Part shown: positions 24,002 to 30,959 of the stretch, piece after piece
How the letters are laid out: each line of letters starts with the position of its first letter
How positions within the stretch are numbered: the stretch's first letter is position 1
NCBI GenBank assembly: GCA_903871715.1
Contig: CAIQHW010000601.1
Coordinates: 1-30,959, forward strand
Length of the DNA: 30,959 nt
Direction of reading: 5' to 3'
From: an uncultured bacterium
GTDB lineage: Bacteria; Bacteroidota; Bacteroidia; Chitinophagales; CAIODY01
Notes under the pieces: model-generated
Databases searched by the model: none
What the model was told of the DNA's origin: nothing
The model's input: only the letters and a program-made list of their open reading frames with translations
Program-made: the position numbers and the translations under genes

Positions 24002-24973
24002 TTACGAAGCCAAAATCTTCACCATTTTCAAAATTTCTTTGTCGATGGATGGATGTTGTTTAATTACATTTTCAAATTTTGTGTACACAATTTTATCATT
24101 CACCAATCCTGCCATCACCTGAAAGTTATTGTCCAGCAAGGCTTCTACGGCTGCAAAACCTAATCGGCTGGCAAGCACTCTATCAAAATATGTGGGCGAA
24201 CCACCACGTTGAATATGCCCTAACACCGTTGTTCGAGCATCAATATTTGGAAATTGTTTTTTCACTTTTTCAGCAATCGTTATCGCATGACCTGCATCGT
24301 CGCCTTCGGCAACAATAATAATGTGGCACATTTTTTTTCGCCGAAAATCATCTGCCAAATGTTTGTACAAATCTTCTAAATAAGTGGGTGTTTCGGGAAT
24401 TAAAATTTCTTCTGCGCCTGTTGCAATACCAGCGTTCAGTGCGATGTAGCCTGCATCTCTGCCCATCACTTCTACAAAAAATATTCTGTCGTGAGCATCG
24501 GCAGTGTCTCTGATTTTATCAATGGCATACATGGCTGTGTTCACTGCGGTATCAAATCCAATAGTGAAATCGGTGCCGCTCAAATCTTTATCAATCGTGC
24601 CTGGAACGCCCACACAGGGCACGTTGTACTCATTTTTAAAAACATTTGCACCCGTAAAAGTACCATCGCCACCAATAGCAATTAGGCCATCAATTTTATG
24701 TTTTTGTAAATTTTCAAAAGCTGTTTTTCTTCCTTCAGTAGTTTTAAAACGCTCACTGCGACTGGTTTTTAAGATAGTTCCACCAGTTTGAATAATGTTA
24801 GAAACACTATCCAAATTCATTTTTACAAACTCGTCATTTATCATTCCCTCATAACCATGCTTGATGCCACTCACTTGCAAACCTTTGCTGATAGCGGTTC
24901 TTACCACTGCTCTGATAGCTGCATTCATGCCTGGTGCGTCGCCACCGCTTGTAAAAAGGGCTATGTGTTTCAT
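24002..24973 (-). CDS. pfkA: ATP-dependent 6-phosphofructokinase
   Basis: Phosphorylates fructose-6-phosphate. A 323-residue protein with FTSGGDAPGMNAAIRAV (7-23), the ATP-site IGGDGTFTGA, the catalytic loop PGTIDKDLSGTDFTIGFDTA with both Asp residues (Asn-to-Lys change between them relative to the E. coli TIDND), FFVEVMGRDAGYIAL with the substrate-binding Met-Gly-Arg, and LGHIQRGGSPTYFDRV. The second Gly of GGDG (Asp in pyrophosphate-dependent forms) indicates ATP use. A reading frame runs 17 codons further upstream, but the family start is this ATG. It is the first gene of a pfkA-pyk pair, with a 182-bp divergent space to the DUF4290 gene. Confidence 0.97.
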   Translation of the reverse strand: MKHIALFTSGGDAPGMNAAIRAVVRTAISKGLQVSGIKHGYEGMINDEFVKMNLDSVSNIIQTGGTILKTSRSERFKTTEGRKTAFENLQKHKIDGLIAIGGDGTFTGANVFKNEYNVPCVGVPGTIDKDLSGTDFTIGFDTAVNTAMYAIDKIRDTADAHDRIFFVEVMGRDAGYIALNAGIATGAEEILIPETPTYLEDLYKHLADDFRRKKMCHIIIVAEGDDAGHAITIAEKVKKQFPNIDARTTVLGHIQRGGSPTYFDRVLASRLGFAAVEALLDNNFQVMAGLVNDKIVYTKFENVIKQHPSIDKEILKMVKILAS

Positions 24974-25000
24974 TTGAAAATATTTTTTGAAAACAATTTT

Positions 25001-25030
25001 TTGAGCCACAACAAAGATGCACAAAGAATT
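25001..25030 (-). repeat. Double-CTTTG motif upstream of pfkA (copy C)
   Basis: Minus strand AATTCTTTGTGCATCTTTGT then TGTGGCTCAA, 28-57 bases before the pfkA ATG. It matches copy B (21411-21434) with CA and TT insertions, and resembles copy A. Part may act as a -7 element (CATCTTTG, one base off TAnnTTTG). Confidence 0.5.
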
Positions 25031-25155
25031 TTATTGCGCTCATTTCAAAATGATTGCTTATTTTTGAAACAGCAATTTATTTGCTCAATGCCTCAACAAC
25101 ACAAAATTTACTCACCGTTTTGTTGACGCCAAAAATTTTATAGAAAAATTATTTC

Positions 25156-25941
25156 ATGCAATACAACACGTTACGTGGCAAATTAAACATTAAGGAATAC
25201 GGCAGACACATGCAAAAAGTGGTGGAATATATCATCGCCATCGAAGACCGTGAAAAGCGCAACCAGTTTGCAAAATCGACCATCGAGTTGATGGGCATGT
25301 TGTTTCCTCATTTAAAAAATGTGGAAGATTTCAGACATAAATTGTGGGACCATTTATTTATCATGAGCGATTTTAAATTGGATGTAGATTCGCCTTATCC
25401 AACACCAACGCCCGAAACAGTGGTGGCAAAACCGAAGATGCTGAAATATCCGCGACATGCAGTAAAATTCAGGCATTACGGGCATAATGTAGAAGTACTA
25501 ATTGCAAAGGCATTGGCTGAAACTGATGCAGAAAAAAAAGCGCAATTTGCTGAAAGTATTGCTACGGTGATGAAAATGACTTATCGAAATTGGAATAATG
25601 AAGATGTAAATGATGATACAATTAAAGACGATTTGCGCATGATGAGTGGCAATGAATTGTATTTGGATGAAGCGCAAAGCATAAAAAATATGCAGCTTCG
25701 CCAATTTCATCGTGGTGTAGATATGAATACCAAACGACAATTTGGTGGCAATAATCGCAATCGAAATAATAACAATCGCAATCGCCCCAACAACAATAAT
25801 AGAAACAACAATGCTGCTGGAAGTGGCAGTAGTAGCGGAAATAATGGAGGCAACAACAATAATCGCCGACCAAATAACAACAATAATAATCGGCGATTTA
25901 ACAACAACAATCGCCCCAATAATAATCCACCAACGCGATAA
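25156..25941 (+). CDS. DUF4290 protein with Asn/Arg-rich low-complexity tail
   Basis: A 261-residue protein of the Bacteroidota family DUF4290, function unknown. Residues about 1-185 are the conserved domain: MQYNTLRGKLNIKEYGRHMQ, AIEDREKRNQFAKSTIELMG, FRHKLWDHLFIMSDFKLDVDSPYP, and a second similar helical half (KFRHYGHNVEVLIAKALAETDAEKKAQFAESIATVMK), so it may contain an internal duplication. From about 190 the tail is almost only Asn, Arg, Gly and Ser, typical of disordered RNA-binding regions. It is divergent from pfkA, and convergent with rnhB behind a bidirectional terminator, with a DEAD-box helicase beyond. An RNA-related role is an inference from the tail and neighbours. Confidence 0.85.
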   Translation: MQYNTLRGKLNIKEYGRHMQKVVEYIIAIEDREKRNQFAKSTIELMGMLFPHLKNVEDFRHKLWDHLFIMSDFKLDVDSPYPTPTPETVVAKPKMLKYPRHAVKFRHYGHNVEVLIAKALAETDAEKKAQFAESIATVMKMTYRNWNNEDVNDDTIKDDLRMMSGNELYLDEAQSIKNMQLRQFHRGVDMNTKRQFGGNNRNRNNNNRNRPNNNNRNNNAAGSGSSSGNNGGNNNNRRPNNNNNNRRFNNNNRPNNNPPTR

Positions 25942-25948
25942 AAAAATT

Positions 25949-25979
25949 AAAGCGGAATCAATTTTTGATTCGGCTTTTT
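25949..25979. terminator. Bidirectional terminator between the DUF4290 gene and rnhB
   Basis: AAAGCGGAATCA pairs with TGATTCGGCTTT (one G-G mismatch) around a T-rich loop, with A- and T-runs outside. It ends both convergent genes. Confidence 0.8.
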
Positions 25980-25983
25980 AGTT

Positions 25984-26577
25984 TTAAAATAAAGTGGGTT
26001 GCTCTTTCCATTTAAAAGTTTTGCGGTGATATTTTGTAACACCAAATTTTGCCAGCATGGCTCTGTGATGGGCTGTGGGATAGCCTTTGTTTAAATGCCA
26101 ATCATATTGCGGATGCTCACAAGCAATTTTTTCCATGAACTCATCGCGATAAGTTTTTGCTAAAATTGATGCCGCTGCAATGCTCATAAAAATACCATCC
26201 CCTTTTACAAAACATTGATGCGGAATTTGTGGAAACGGTGTAAATCTATTTCCATCAATCAACAATAATTCAGGTGTTTTTTTCAATTGTAAAACCGCTT
26301 TGTGCATGGCTTTGAACGATGCCTGCAGAATGTTGATTTTATCAATTTCGTGATTATCAACCGATGCCACCGCAAAAGCAACAGCTTCTTTTTCAATCAC
26401 TTTTCGCAAATCATTTCTAACCGATTCGGATAATTTTTTGCTGTCATTCAATAAATCGTTTTTATAGTTTTTGGGTAAAATAACAGCAGCCGCAAACACA
26501 GGACCAGCCAAGCATCCTCTGCCTGCCTCATCGCAACCAGCTTCAATTAATTTGGTTTGGAAAAATGATTTTAGCAA
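25984..26577 (-). CDS. rnhB: Ribonuclease HII
   Basis: Cuts RNA in RNA-DNA hybrids and single ribonucleotides embedded in DNA. The 197-residue product starts with AGCDEAGRGCLAGPVFAAAV, holding catalytic Asp16 and Glu17; Asp108 is in LLLIDGNRF and the last acidic residue, probably Asp145, in AAASILAKTYRDEFM. The C-terminal HPQYDWHLNKGYPTAHHRAML is typical of the family. Length is normal. It has a convergent partner, DUF4290, and diverges from the helicase gene with about 250 bases between starts, which hold the helicase promoter and leader. Confidence 0.96.
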   Translation of the reverse strand: MLKSFFQTKLIEAGCDEAGRGCLAGPVFAAAVILPKNYKNDLLNDSKKLSESVRNDLRKVIEKEAVAFAVASVDNHEIDKINILQASFKAMHKAVLQLKKTPELLLIDGNRFTPFPQIPHQCFVKGDGIFMSIAAASILAKTYRDEFMEKIACEHPQYDWHLNKGYPTAHHRAMLAKFGVTKYHRKTFKWKEQPTLF

Positions 26578-26675
26578 AATTATTTTGTTTGAAATTTTGT
26601 TGTAAAGAAATGAAAAAAGCTGTTTCGTTTTTCACAATAACAACATCTAAAAATCAATTTCCCACTTTATTGTTG

Positions 26676-26683
26676 TATCTTTG
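26676..26683 (+). promoter_or_regulatory. Putative -7 element (TATCTTTG) for the helicase gene
   Basis: Matches TAnnTTTG. If used, the mRNA would have a leader of about 135-140 bases before the ATG at 26828, unusually long for this window. No clear -33 box. Confidence 0.45.
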
Positions 26684-26784
26684 TTTCAATTATTAAAAGA
26701 AATAGTAGCTACTTTTTCAACATCTTCTCCTGTTTTAGGCTTTTACTATTTTCAATTTTACCCCAAATATTTTCATCACTCAAA

Positions 26785-26804
26785 ATCGTTTTTCAAAAAA
26801 CGAT
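26785..26804 (+). promoter_or_regulatory. Hairpin in the helicase leader
   Basis: ATCGTTTTT and AAAAACGAT form a 9-bp stem-loop in the leader, about 23 bases before the start codon. Possibly regulates translation in the cold, as in other DEAD-box helicase leaders; this is speculation. Confidence 0.35.
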
Positions 26805-26827
26805 GCAACAATTATTTTTTAAAATTT

Positions 26828-28096
26828 ATGCCCTTTCAAAACTTAAATATTATTGCTCCTATTCTTAAATCATTAAAAGAAGAAGGCTACACAACGCCCA
26901 CTCCTATTCAATCGCAAGCCATTCCTATTGTATTGCAACGAAAGGATTTATTAGGCTGTGCGCAAACTGGCACTGGCAAAACAGCTGCTTTTGCTATACC
27001 GATTTTACAATTATTAAACACCGAAAAAACAACTACGCAAAAAAGAAAAATTCGCAGTTTGGTAGTTACACCCACTCGTGAATTAGCCATTCAAATTGAT
27101 GAGAGTTTTAAATCTTATGGTCGTCATACAGGATTAATTAGCACTGTGATTTTTGGCGGTGTAAGCCAGTTTCATCAAGCCGCAGCGATAAATCGAGGTG
27201 TTGATATTTTGATTGCCACACCAGGCAGATTATTAGATTTGATACAACAACGAATTGTGTCATTAAGAGAAGTGGAAATTTTTGTTTTAGATGAAGCCGA
27301 TAGAATGTTAGACATGGGTTTTATCAACGACGTAAAAAAAATTATTGCCGCATTACCTACCAAAAGACAAACACTTTTTTTCTCGGCAACGATGCCTATG
27401 GAAATCAAAAAATTATCCGACACAATTCTTCACAACCCAACACGGGTGGAGGTTACACCAGTTTCATCTACTGCCGAAACCATCAACCAATTTGTTTATT
27501 TTGTAGATAAAGGAAAGAAAATTGATTTGCTGATTGAAGTGTTGAAAGATGAAAATATTAAAACAGCATTGGTGTTTACCCGAACAAAACATGGGGCAGA
27601 TAAAGTGGTAAAAGTGTTGCAAAAAAACGGCGTAAAATCAGCAGCCATTCATGGCAATAAAGGGCAAAATGCAAGGCAAAATGCACTTCGCGATTTTAAA
27701 GAACAGGCTATCAGAGTGCTTGTAGCAACTGACATTGCAGCACGAGGCATTGATGTGGATGATTTGCAGTTTGTAATAAATTTTGAAATTCCAAACATCA
27801 GCGAAACTTATGTACATCGCATTGGCAGAACGGGCAGAGCTGGTGCAAAAGGCACAGCCTATTCATTTTGTGATGCCGAAGAAAAAGATTGGTTTCGCGA
27901 TATTGAAAAATTGATTGCTAAAAAAATTCCAGTGGTGGAAAATCATCCATTTCCATTGTTGAATAATCATGTTTCAAAAATTCCGCCATCTGCGCAAAGA
28001 GGCGGCGGTGGTGGCAATCCCCGTCGTTCTAACTTTTCATCAGCTAATAACACGGCTGGTACTAACAATAAAAAGAAATGGTACGGTAGAAGATAG
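26828..28096 (+). CDS. DEAD-box RNA helicase, RhlE type
   Basis: An ATP-dependent RNA helicase of 422 residues acting in ribosome assembly or RNA decay. Q motif with Phe3 and Gln30 region (TTPTPIQSQAIP), Walker A AQTGTGKT (45-52), PTRELA (82-87), TPGR (131-134), DEAD (155-158), SAT (186-188), then the second RecA domain with ATDIAARGIDV and HRIGRTGR (330-337). The C-terminal tail from about 375 is glycine-, asparagine- and basic-rich (QRGGGGGNPRRSN, NNKKKWYGRR), as in RhlE proteins of Bacteroidota. A reading frame runs 49 codons upstream to a TTG inside the promoter element; that segment is unlike any helicase, so the ATG is chosen. A strong terminator follows. Confidence 0.95.
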   Translation: MPFQNLNIIAPILKSLKEEGYTTPTPIQSQAIPIVLQRKDLLGCAQTGTGKTAAFAIPILQLLNTEKTTTQKRKIRSLVVTPTRELAIQIDESFKSYGRHTGLISTVIFGGVSQFHQAAAINRGVDILIATPGRLLDLIQQRIVSLREVEIFVLDEADRMLDMGFINDVKKIIAALPTKRQTLFFSATMPMEIKKLSDTILHNPTRVEVTPVSSTAETINQFVYFVDKGKKIDLLIEVLKDENIKTALVFTRTKHGADKVVKVLQKNGVKSAAIHGNKGQNARQNALRDFKEQAIRVLVATDIAARGIDVDDLQFVINFEIPNISETYVHRIGRTGRAGAKGTAYSFCDAEEKDWFRDIEKLIAKKIPVVENHPFPLLNNHVSKIPPSAQRGGGGGNPRRSNFSSANNTAGTNNKKKWYGRR

Positions 28097-28113
28097 TGCT
28101 CAAATTTATTTTC

Positions 28114-28143
28114 AAAAAAGCAGGAAAATTTTCCTGCTTTTTT
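28114..28143. terminator. Bidirectional terminator between the helicase gene and pyrF
   Basis: Perfect 30-base palindrome, arms AAAAAAGCAGGAAAA and TTTTCCTGCTTTTTT. Ends both convergent genes; it runs into the stop codon of pyrF. Confidence 0.92.
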
Positions 28144-28945
28144 ATGTCACATAATTTTTCATTTCGGCTGCAAACTGCTTGGCTGCAGCATTTGCTTGTT
28201 TATCAAAATCAATTCCGCTGGATGCAAAAATAATTTGACGGCTTACATTTATCAGTAACCCCACATTTTTATTCAACCCAAATTTGCACACATCAGCCAC
28301 CGAGCCGCCTTGAGTGCCCACGCCAGGCACTAACAAAAAATGATGAGGCGCAATTGCACGGATTTGTTTAAAATATTCTGGCTTGGTTGCACCCACTACG
28401 AACATGATATTTTCTTCGTTGCCCCAATGGTTTGATTGCTGAATTACTTTTTCAAAAAGTGTAGTTTTTCCATCGCCAAAAAACTGAAAATCTTTTGCGC
28501 TTTCGTTGCTGGTTAATGCCAATACGATGGCGAATTTTTCTTTAAATTTTAAAAATGGCAATACTGCATCTCTGCCCATGTAGGGTGAAATTGTTACCGC
28601 ATCACAATTCATGTTTTCAAAAAAGGCTTTGGCATATTGTTCGGCTGTATTGCCGATGTCGCCTCGTTTTGCGTCGGCAATGATGAAATGCGAACTGCCA
28701 ATATAATCAACCGTTTTTTGCAAACTGCTCCAACCTTTTGCCCCTTGTGATTCGTAAAAAGCAGTGTTGGGTTTGTATGCCACACAATGTTCTTTTGTGG
28801 CGTCAATTATTCTTTTGTTGAACTCAAAAATCGGGTCATCAAACTGTAATAAATGTTTTGGAATTTTTTCAAAATCACTATCCAAACCCACACACAAAAA
28901 ATTCTTTTTCGCTTTTATTGCTTCAACAAGTTGATGATAATTCAT
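28142..28945 (-). CDS. pyrF: Orotidine 5'-phosphate decarboxylase (PyrF, type 2)
   Basis: Last step of UMP synthesis: removes CO2 from orotidine 5'-phosphate. The 267-residue product is the longer type 2 form: FLCVGLDSDFEKIPKHL (about 16-32), VAYKPNTAFYESQGAKGW, the catalytic IADAKRGDIGNTA (DAKRGD at 91-96, with the Lys and Asp residues), AVTISPYMGRDAVLPFL (Asp and Lys/His region) and VPGVGTQGGSV near the phosphate site. It converges on the helicase gene and its stop overlaps the shared terminator. No other pyrimidine gene is near. Confidence 0.97.
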   Translation of the reverse strand: MNYHQLVEAIKAKKNFLCVGLDSDFEKIPKHLLQFDDPIFEFNKRIIDATKEHCVAYKPNTAFYESQGAKGWSSLQKTVDYIGSSHFIIADAKRGDIGNTAEQYAKAFFENMNCDAVTISPYMGRDAVLPFLKFKEKFAIVLALTSNESAKDFQFFGDGKTTLFEKVIQQSNHWGNEENIMFVVGATKPEYFKQIRAIAPHHFLLVPGVGTQGGSVADVCKFGLNKNVGLLINVSRQIIFASSGIDFDKQANAAAKQFAAEMKNYVT

Positions 28946-28996
28946 TCGCTTTTTTGTTTAAAAAATTGCTGCGAAAATACTTTTAAAATCAGCAGC

Positions 28997-29037
28997 AAAA
29001 AAAATCCCAATCAAAAATTAATTGGTCAGGATTTTTT
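28997..29037. terminator. Hairpin between pyrF and the metalloprotease gene
   Basis: AAAAAATCC and GGATTTTTT, with inner CAAT/ATTG, form an interrupted stem with long A- and T-runs. It lies downstream of the metalloprotease gene (minus strand) and upstream of pyrF. Confidence 0.7.
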
Positions 29038-29076
29038 AAGAATTCTTTTTTATGCTTCGTCCCTCCATTCGCTGCG

Positions 29077-29092
29077 CTCATTGCGCAATGAG
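29077..29092. repeat. 16-bp GC-containing palindrome next to the metalloprotease gene
   Basis: CTCATTGCGCAATGAG is self-complementary, set within TCCA...TGGA ends (29063-29098), so it can form a longer cruciform. It is more GC-rich than its surroundings and resembles dispersed palindromic intergenic elements; only one copy is in this window. Confidence 0.5.
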
Positions 29093-29101
29093 GCTTGGAT
29101 T

Positions 29102-30535
29102 CTATTGTACAACAATTTTACGAACAATTTTATCGCCATTACTATTTATGATAGTAATAAAGTATATGCCCTTTTCAAAAGTTGGGAATTGATAACGCAG
29201 CGTATTATGAGCAACACTATTTTCATTATTTTTAAACACAAGTTTACCCAATATGTTTTCAATCACAATTTGCAAATTAGTAGCCTCTGCAACGTTTACA
29301 CTAATATTGAAATGCCCATCAACAGTGGGATTGGGGTAAATATCAATGCTTTTATCTAAGCTGATTTTTGCAACACTTTTTGTTCGCATAGAATTGGCAG
29401 AAGCAGTTAATCCAATTCTATCAGTACTTTGTGTTAGAGCCGTATGCATTCTTAAAAGTTGGTCGTTAGTAAACATCCACATTGCCCCATCATCGCTATA
29501 ATCCATAAAATTCATAAACATTTCACCATCTACATTATTATTGTACGCTCCGGCACTGCTGCAAGTGTTGACATGATAAGGATATCCAGTGCCTTGTGAA
29601 ACATAATTGGCTGTGGCAGCTGGAGGGATATCGTTGCAATAATCAGTTAAGCAATTGCCGTCGCCCCACACATGACGCAAACCAAGATAATGACCTGATT
29701 CATGAGTTAATGTTCTGCCTTTATTATATGGTGCTGCGACACTTATTGTATCGCCACAAGACATACTCCAAATCCAGCATCCATCAGTGGTTGCATTGGC
29801 ATTGCTGGAACCCCCACCATCTAATCCAGCTAAATTTGTACCACTCGGAAAAGTAGAATAACCTAACATTTGTACACTATTATTTTCATCAGTCAGCCAT
29901 ACATTAAAATATTTTGTAGGGTCCCAAATTGTGTTGGGTTTAATAGTTTGATCAAGATAACTCATTAATGTACCTTCGTCTGGTATAGATGCTGGGTTTG
30001 ACCACTTTTTAGTAATATAGCTTTCTCTATCAATGCCAGGCTCTGGTAATAGGTTTCCACTTGGGTCTTCGCTTGCTAATATAAATGAAATGCCAGTATT
30101 AGAAATGGTTACACCGTTATCATCAGGCGCAGGCAGGCTATTAGTTTGTGAATATTCGTAGAATGGCAAATGCCCATTCGCCCCCATTTGTGAATACAAG
30201 CCTGTATTGAAGCCTATTCCAGCATAGTCGTTGTTTAGTATATTTATTTGTGAAACAATTTGCGCTTGGTCTAAATTTGGATAAGTTCCTTCAGCTTCAT
30301 TGCCATAAATTATATGAAACACAACTGGAATCAAATACGATGAGGTTGATTTAGATTTTTCTTTTGCCAAATTTTGTTTGTAATCATTCACTTTTTGGTT
30401 AAACCAATTATTCCAAACCTGCGATGGAGGCTGCGTATGGCAGCGTTGTGGTCGTTTCACAATACTATTCTGGGCAAAAGAAAACAAGCCAAGTAATAAA
30501 AAGATAAGCGCAAAAATTAAAACTTTGATGCTCAT
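29102..30535 (-). CDS. Secreted M43 (cytophagalysin/PAPP-A type) zinc metalloprotease with T9SS sorting domain
   Basis: A 477-residue secreted protease. Signal peptide about 1-21 (VLIFALIFLLLGLFSFAQ). A propeptide-like stretch precedes the catalytic domain that begins near SYLIPVVFHIIYGNE. Zinc site HESGHYLGLRH at 278-288 (HExxHxxGxxH), followed by the WGDGNC typical of M43, and the Met-turn MNFMDYSDD (341-349) with Met344. Cysteines at about 295, 300 and 325 could form disulfides. A type A T9SS domain fills about 400-477 (ISLDKSIDIYPNPTVDGHFNISV, then KGIYFITIINSNGDKIVRKIVVQ). Expected at the cell surface or outside, to degrade proteins. It has its own strong promoter. Confidence 0.94.
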   Translation of the reverse strand: MSIKVLIFALIFLLLGLFSFAQNSIVKRPQRCHTQPPSQVWNNWFNQKVNDYKQNLAKEKSKSTSSYLIPVVFHIIYGNEAEGTYPNLDQAQIVSQINILNNDYAGIGFNTGLYSQMGANGHLPFYEYSQTNSLPAPDDNGVTISNTGISFILASEDPSGNLLPEPGIDRESYITKKWSNPASIPDEGTLMSYLDQTIKPNTIWDPTKYFNVWLTDENNSVQMLGYSTFPSGTNLAGLDGGGSSNANATTDGCWIWSMSCGDTISVAAPYNKGRTLTHESGHYLGLRHVWGDGNCLTDYCNDIPPAATANYVSQGTGYPYHVNTCSSAGAYNNNVDGEMFMNFMDYSDDGAMWMFTNDQLLRMHTALTQSTDRIGLTASANSMRTKSVAKISLDKSIDIYPNPTVDGHFNISVNVAEATNLQIVIENILGKLVFKNNENSVAHNTLRYQFPTFEKGIYFITIINSNGDKIVRKIVVQ

Positions 30536-30568
30536 ATTATTTTTTCAAAAAAATTGTAACAAGATTTT

Positions 30569-30599
30569 CAAAGTTAGAATATTTTTTCAAAAGCACAAA
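30569..30599 (-). promoter_or_regulatory. Promoter of the metalloprotease gene (-33 TTTG, -7 TAACTTTG)
   Basis: On the minus strand TTTG (30596-30599) and TAACTTTG (30569-30576) are 19 bases apart, a full match to the Bacteroidota consensus. The leader would be about 25-30 bases. Confidence 0.75.
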
Positions 30600-30661
30600 A
30601 CTGAAAATTAAGCAGTTGATTTTTTTCTATTTCCCAAATAAAACTTCATTTTCTTTGCAGC

Positions 30662-30959
30662 ATGAATGATTTTGAAATCATGGTTGATTCGATTGAAATG
30701 CTTGATAACGCTGCGTTTCAATTATTGCAATGGGCGGCTGGCGAAAAAATATTTTGCTTCGATGCGCCTATGGGTGCTGGCAAAACCACGTTCATCAAGC
30801 ATTTGTGCAAAGTACTGCAATTTGATGGCTTGGTAAGTAGCCCCACTTTTCCCATTATTCAAGAATATGCTGGTGAAAATTTTATTTACCATATCGATTG
30901 TTATCGGCTAAAAGATGTGGACGAAGCCATAGCCGTAGGGTTGGAGGATTGTTTAGCAT
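30662..30959 (+). CDS. tsaE: tRNA threonylcarbamoyladenosine biosynthesis ATPase TsaE (5' part, cut by window edge)
   Basis: Partial: 99 codons then the window ends, so no stop codon is seen. The product helps TsaB/TsaD add the threonylcarbamoyl group to A37 of ANN-decoding tRNAs. Visible motifs: Walker A APMGAGKTTF (35-44), SSPTF (59-63), and HIDCYRLKD (77-85) with the acidic Walker B-like Asp79. These and the size of the N-terminal stretch match TsaE (YjeE). It diverges from the metalloprotease gene with 126 bases between starts; no clear promoter is seen in front of it (only CTTTG just before the ATG). No tsaB or tsaD is in view. Confidence 0.94.
   Translation, partial: MNDFEIMVDSIEMLDNAAFQLLQWAAGEKIFCFDAPMGAGKTTFIKHLCKVLQFDGLVSSPTFPIIQEYAGENFIYHIDCYRLKDVDEAIAVGLEDCLA

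Noticed and set aside
25622..25919. Minus-strand Cys/Tyr- or Leu-rich ORFs over the Asn/Arg-rich tail
   Set aside because: They are mirror images of the low-complexity codons of the DUF4290 gene and have no independent support.
25740..25935. CRISPR-like or tandem DNA repeat in the AAT/AAC-rich region
   Set aside because: The repetition is irregular Asn/Arg codon use, without repeat-spacer structure or constant period.
26681..26827. Upstream TTG start of the helicase gene
   Set aside because: The TTG lies inside the promoter-like TATCTTTG, and the 49 added residues have no helicase features.

Overview
The window is a chromosomal piece of an AT-rich member of the Bacteroidota, probably a Chitinophagales/Sphingobacteriales-like lineage; the order is not certain. 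The evidence is two secreted proteins with the type IX secretion (T9SS) C-terminal sorting domain, promoter -7 elements of the TAnnTTTG type, a split methionine synthase, the alternative GlmU-like protein of Bacteroidota, a DUF4290 protein, and almost no Shine-Dalgarno sequences. Genes are densely packed. There is no gene-free stretch longer than 300 bases, and no CRISPR array, rRNA or insertion sequence.

Layout. 1-2300 (minus strand): metK behind a strong bidirectional terminator, then a SurA-like lipoprotein. 2364-4528 (plus): a class III aminotransferase overlapping a YCF48-like repeat lipoprotein. 4585-4658: a CAU-anticodon tRNA on the minus strand with a clear promoter. 4751-9572: an aspartate-type aminotransferase, a convergent YbgC-like thioesterase, a GlmU-like protein and yidC. 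9699-11906: a large T9SS cargo protein. 11989-17833 (plus): a GH3-like adenylate-forming protein, a membrane glycosyltransferase overlapping an ECF sigma factor, a LUD-domain protein, a PhyH-type dioxygenase and a short-chain dehydrogenase.

17835-25030 (minus): methionine synthase in two genes, with an ORF6N-domain gene and a small membrane protein gene between the halves, then pyk and pfkA as a glycolytic pair. 25156-30535: a DUF4290 protein with an Asn/Arg-rich tail, rnhB, a RhlE-type DEAD-box helicase, pyrF and a T9SS-secreted M43 metalloprotease. From 30662 to the right edge lies the 5' part of tsaE.

Metabolic links: the metH halves make methionine and metK turns it into S-adenosylmethionine; pfkA and pyk are control steps of glycolysis. 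Most of the window is ordinary core genome. The unusual part is 20.5-21.4 kb, where the ORF6N gene contains a perfect 17-bp-arm palindrome in its codons and degenerate copies of the same unit lie just upstream in non-coding DNA, inside the split metH locus. A second short motif built on two CTTTG blocks occurs three times between genes (about 7.7, 21.4 and 25.0 kb). I see no clearly new multi-gene system.
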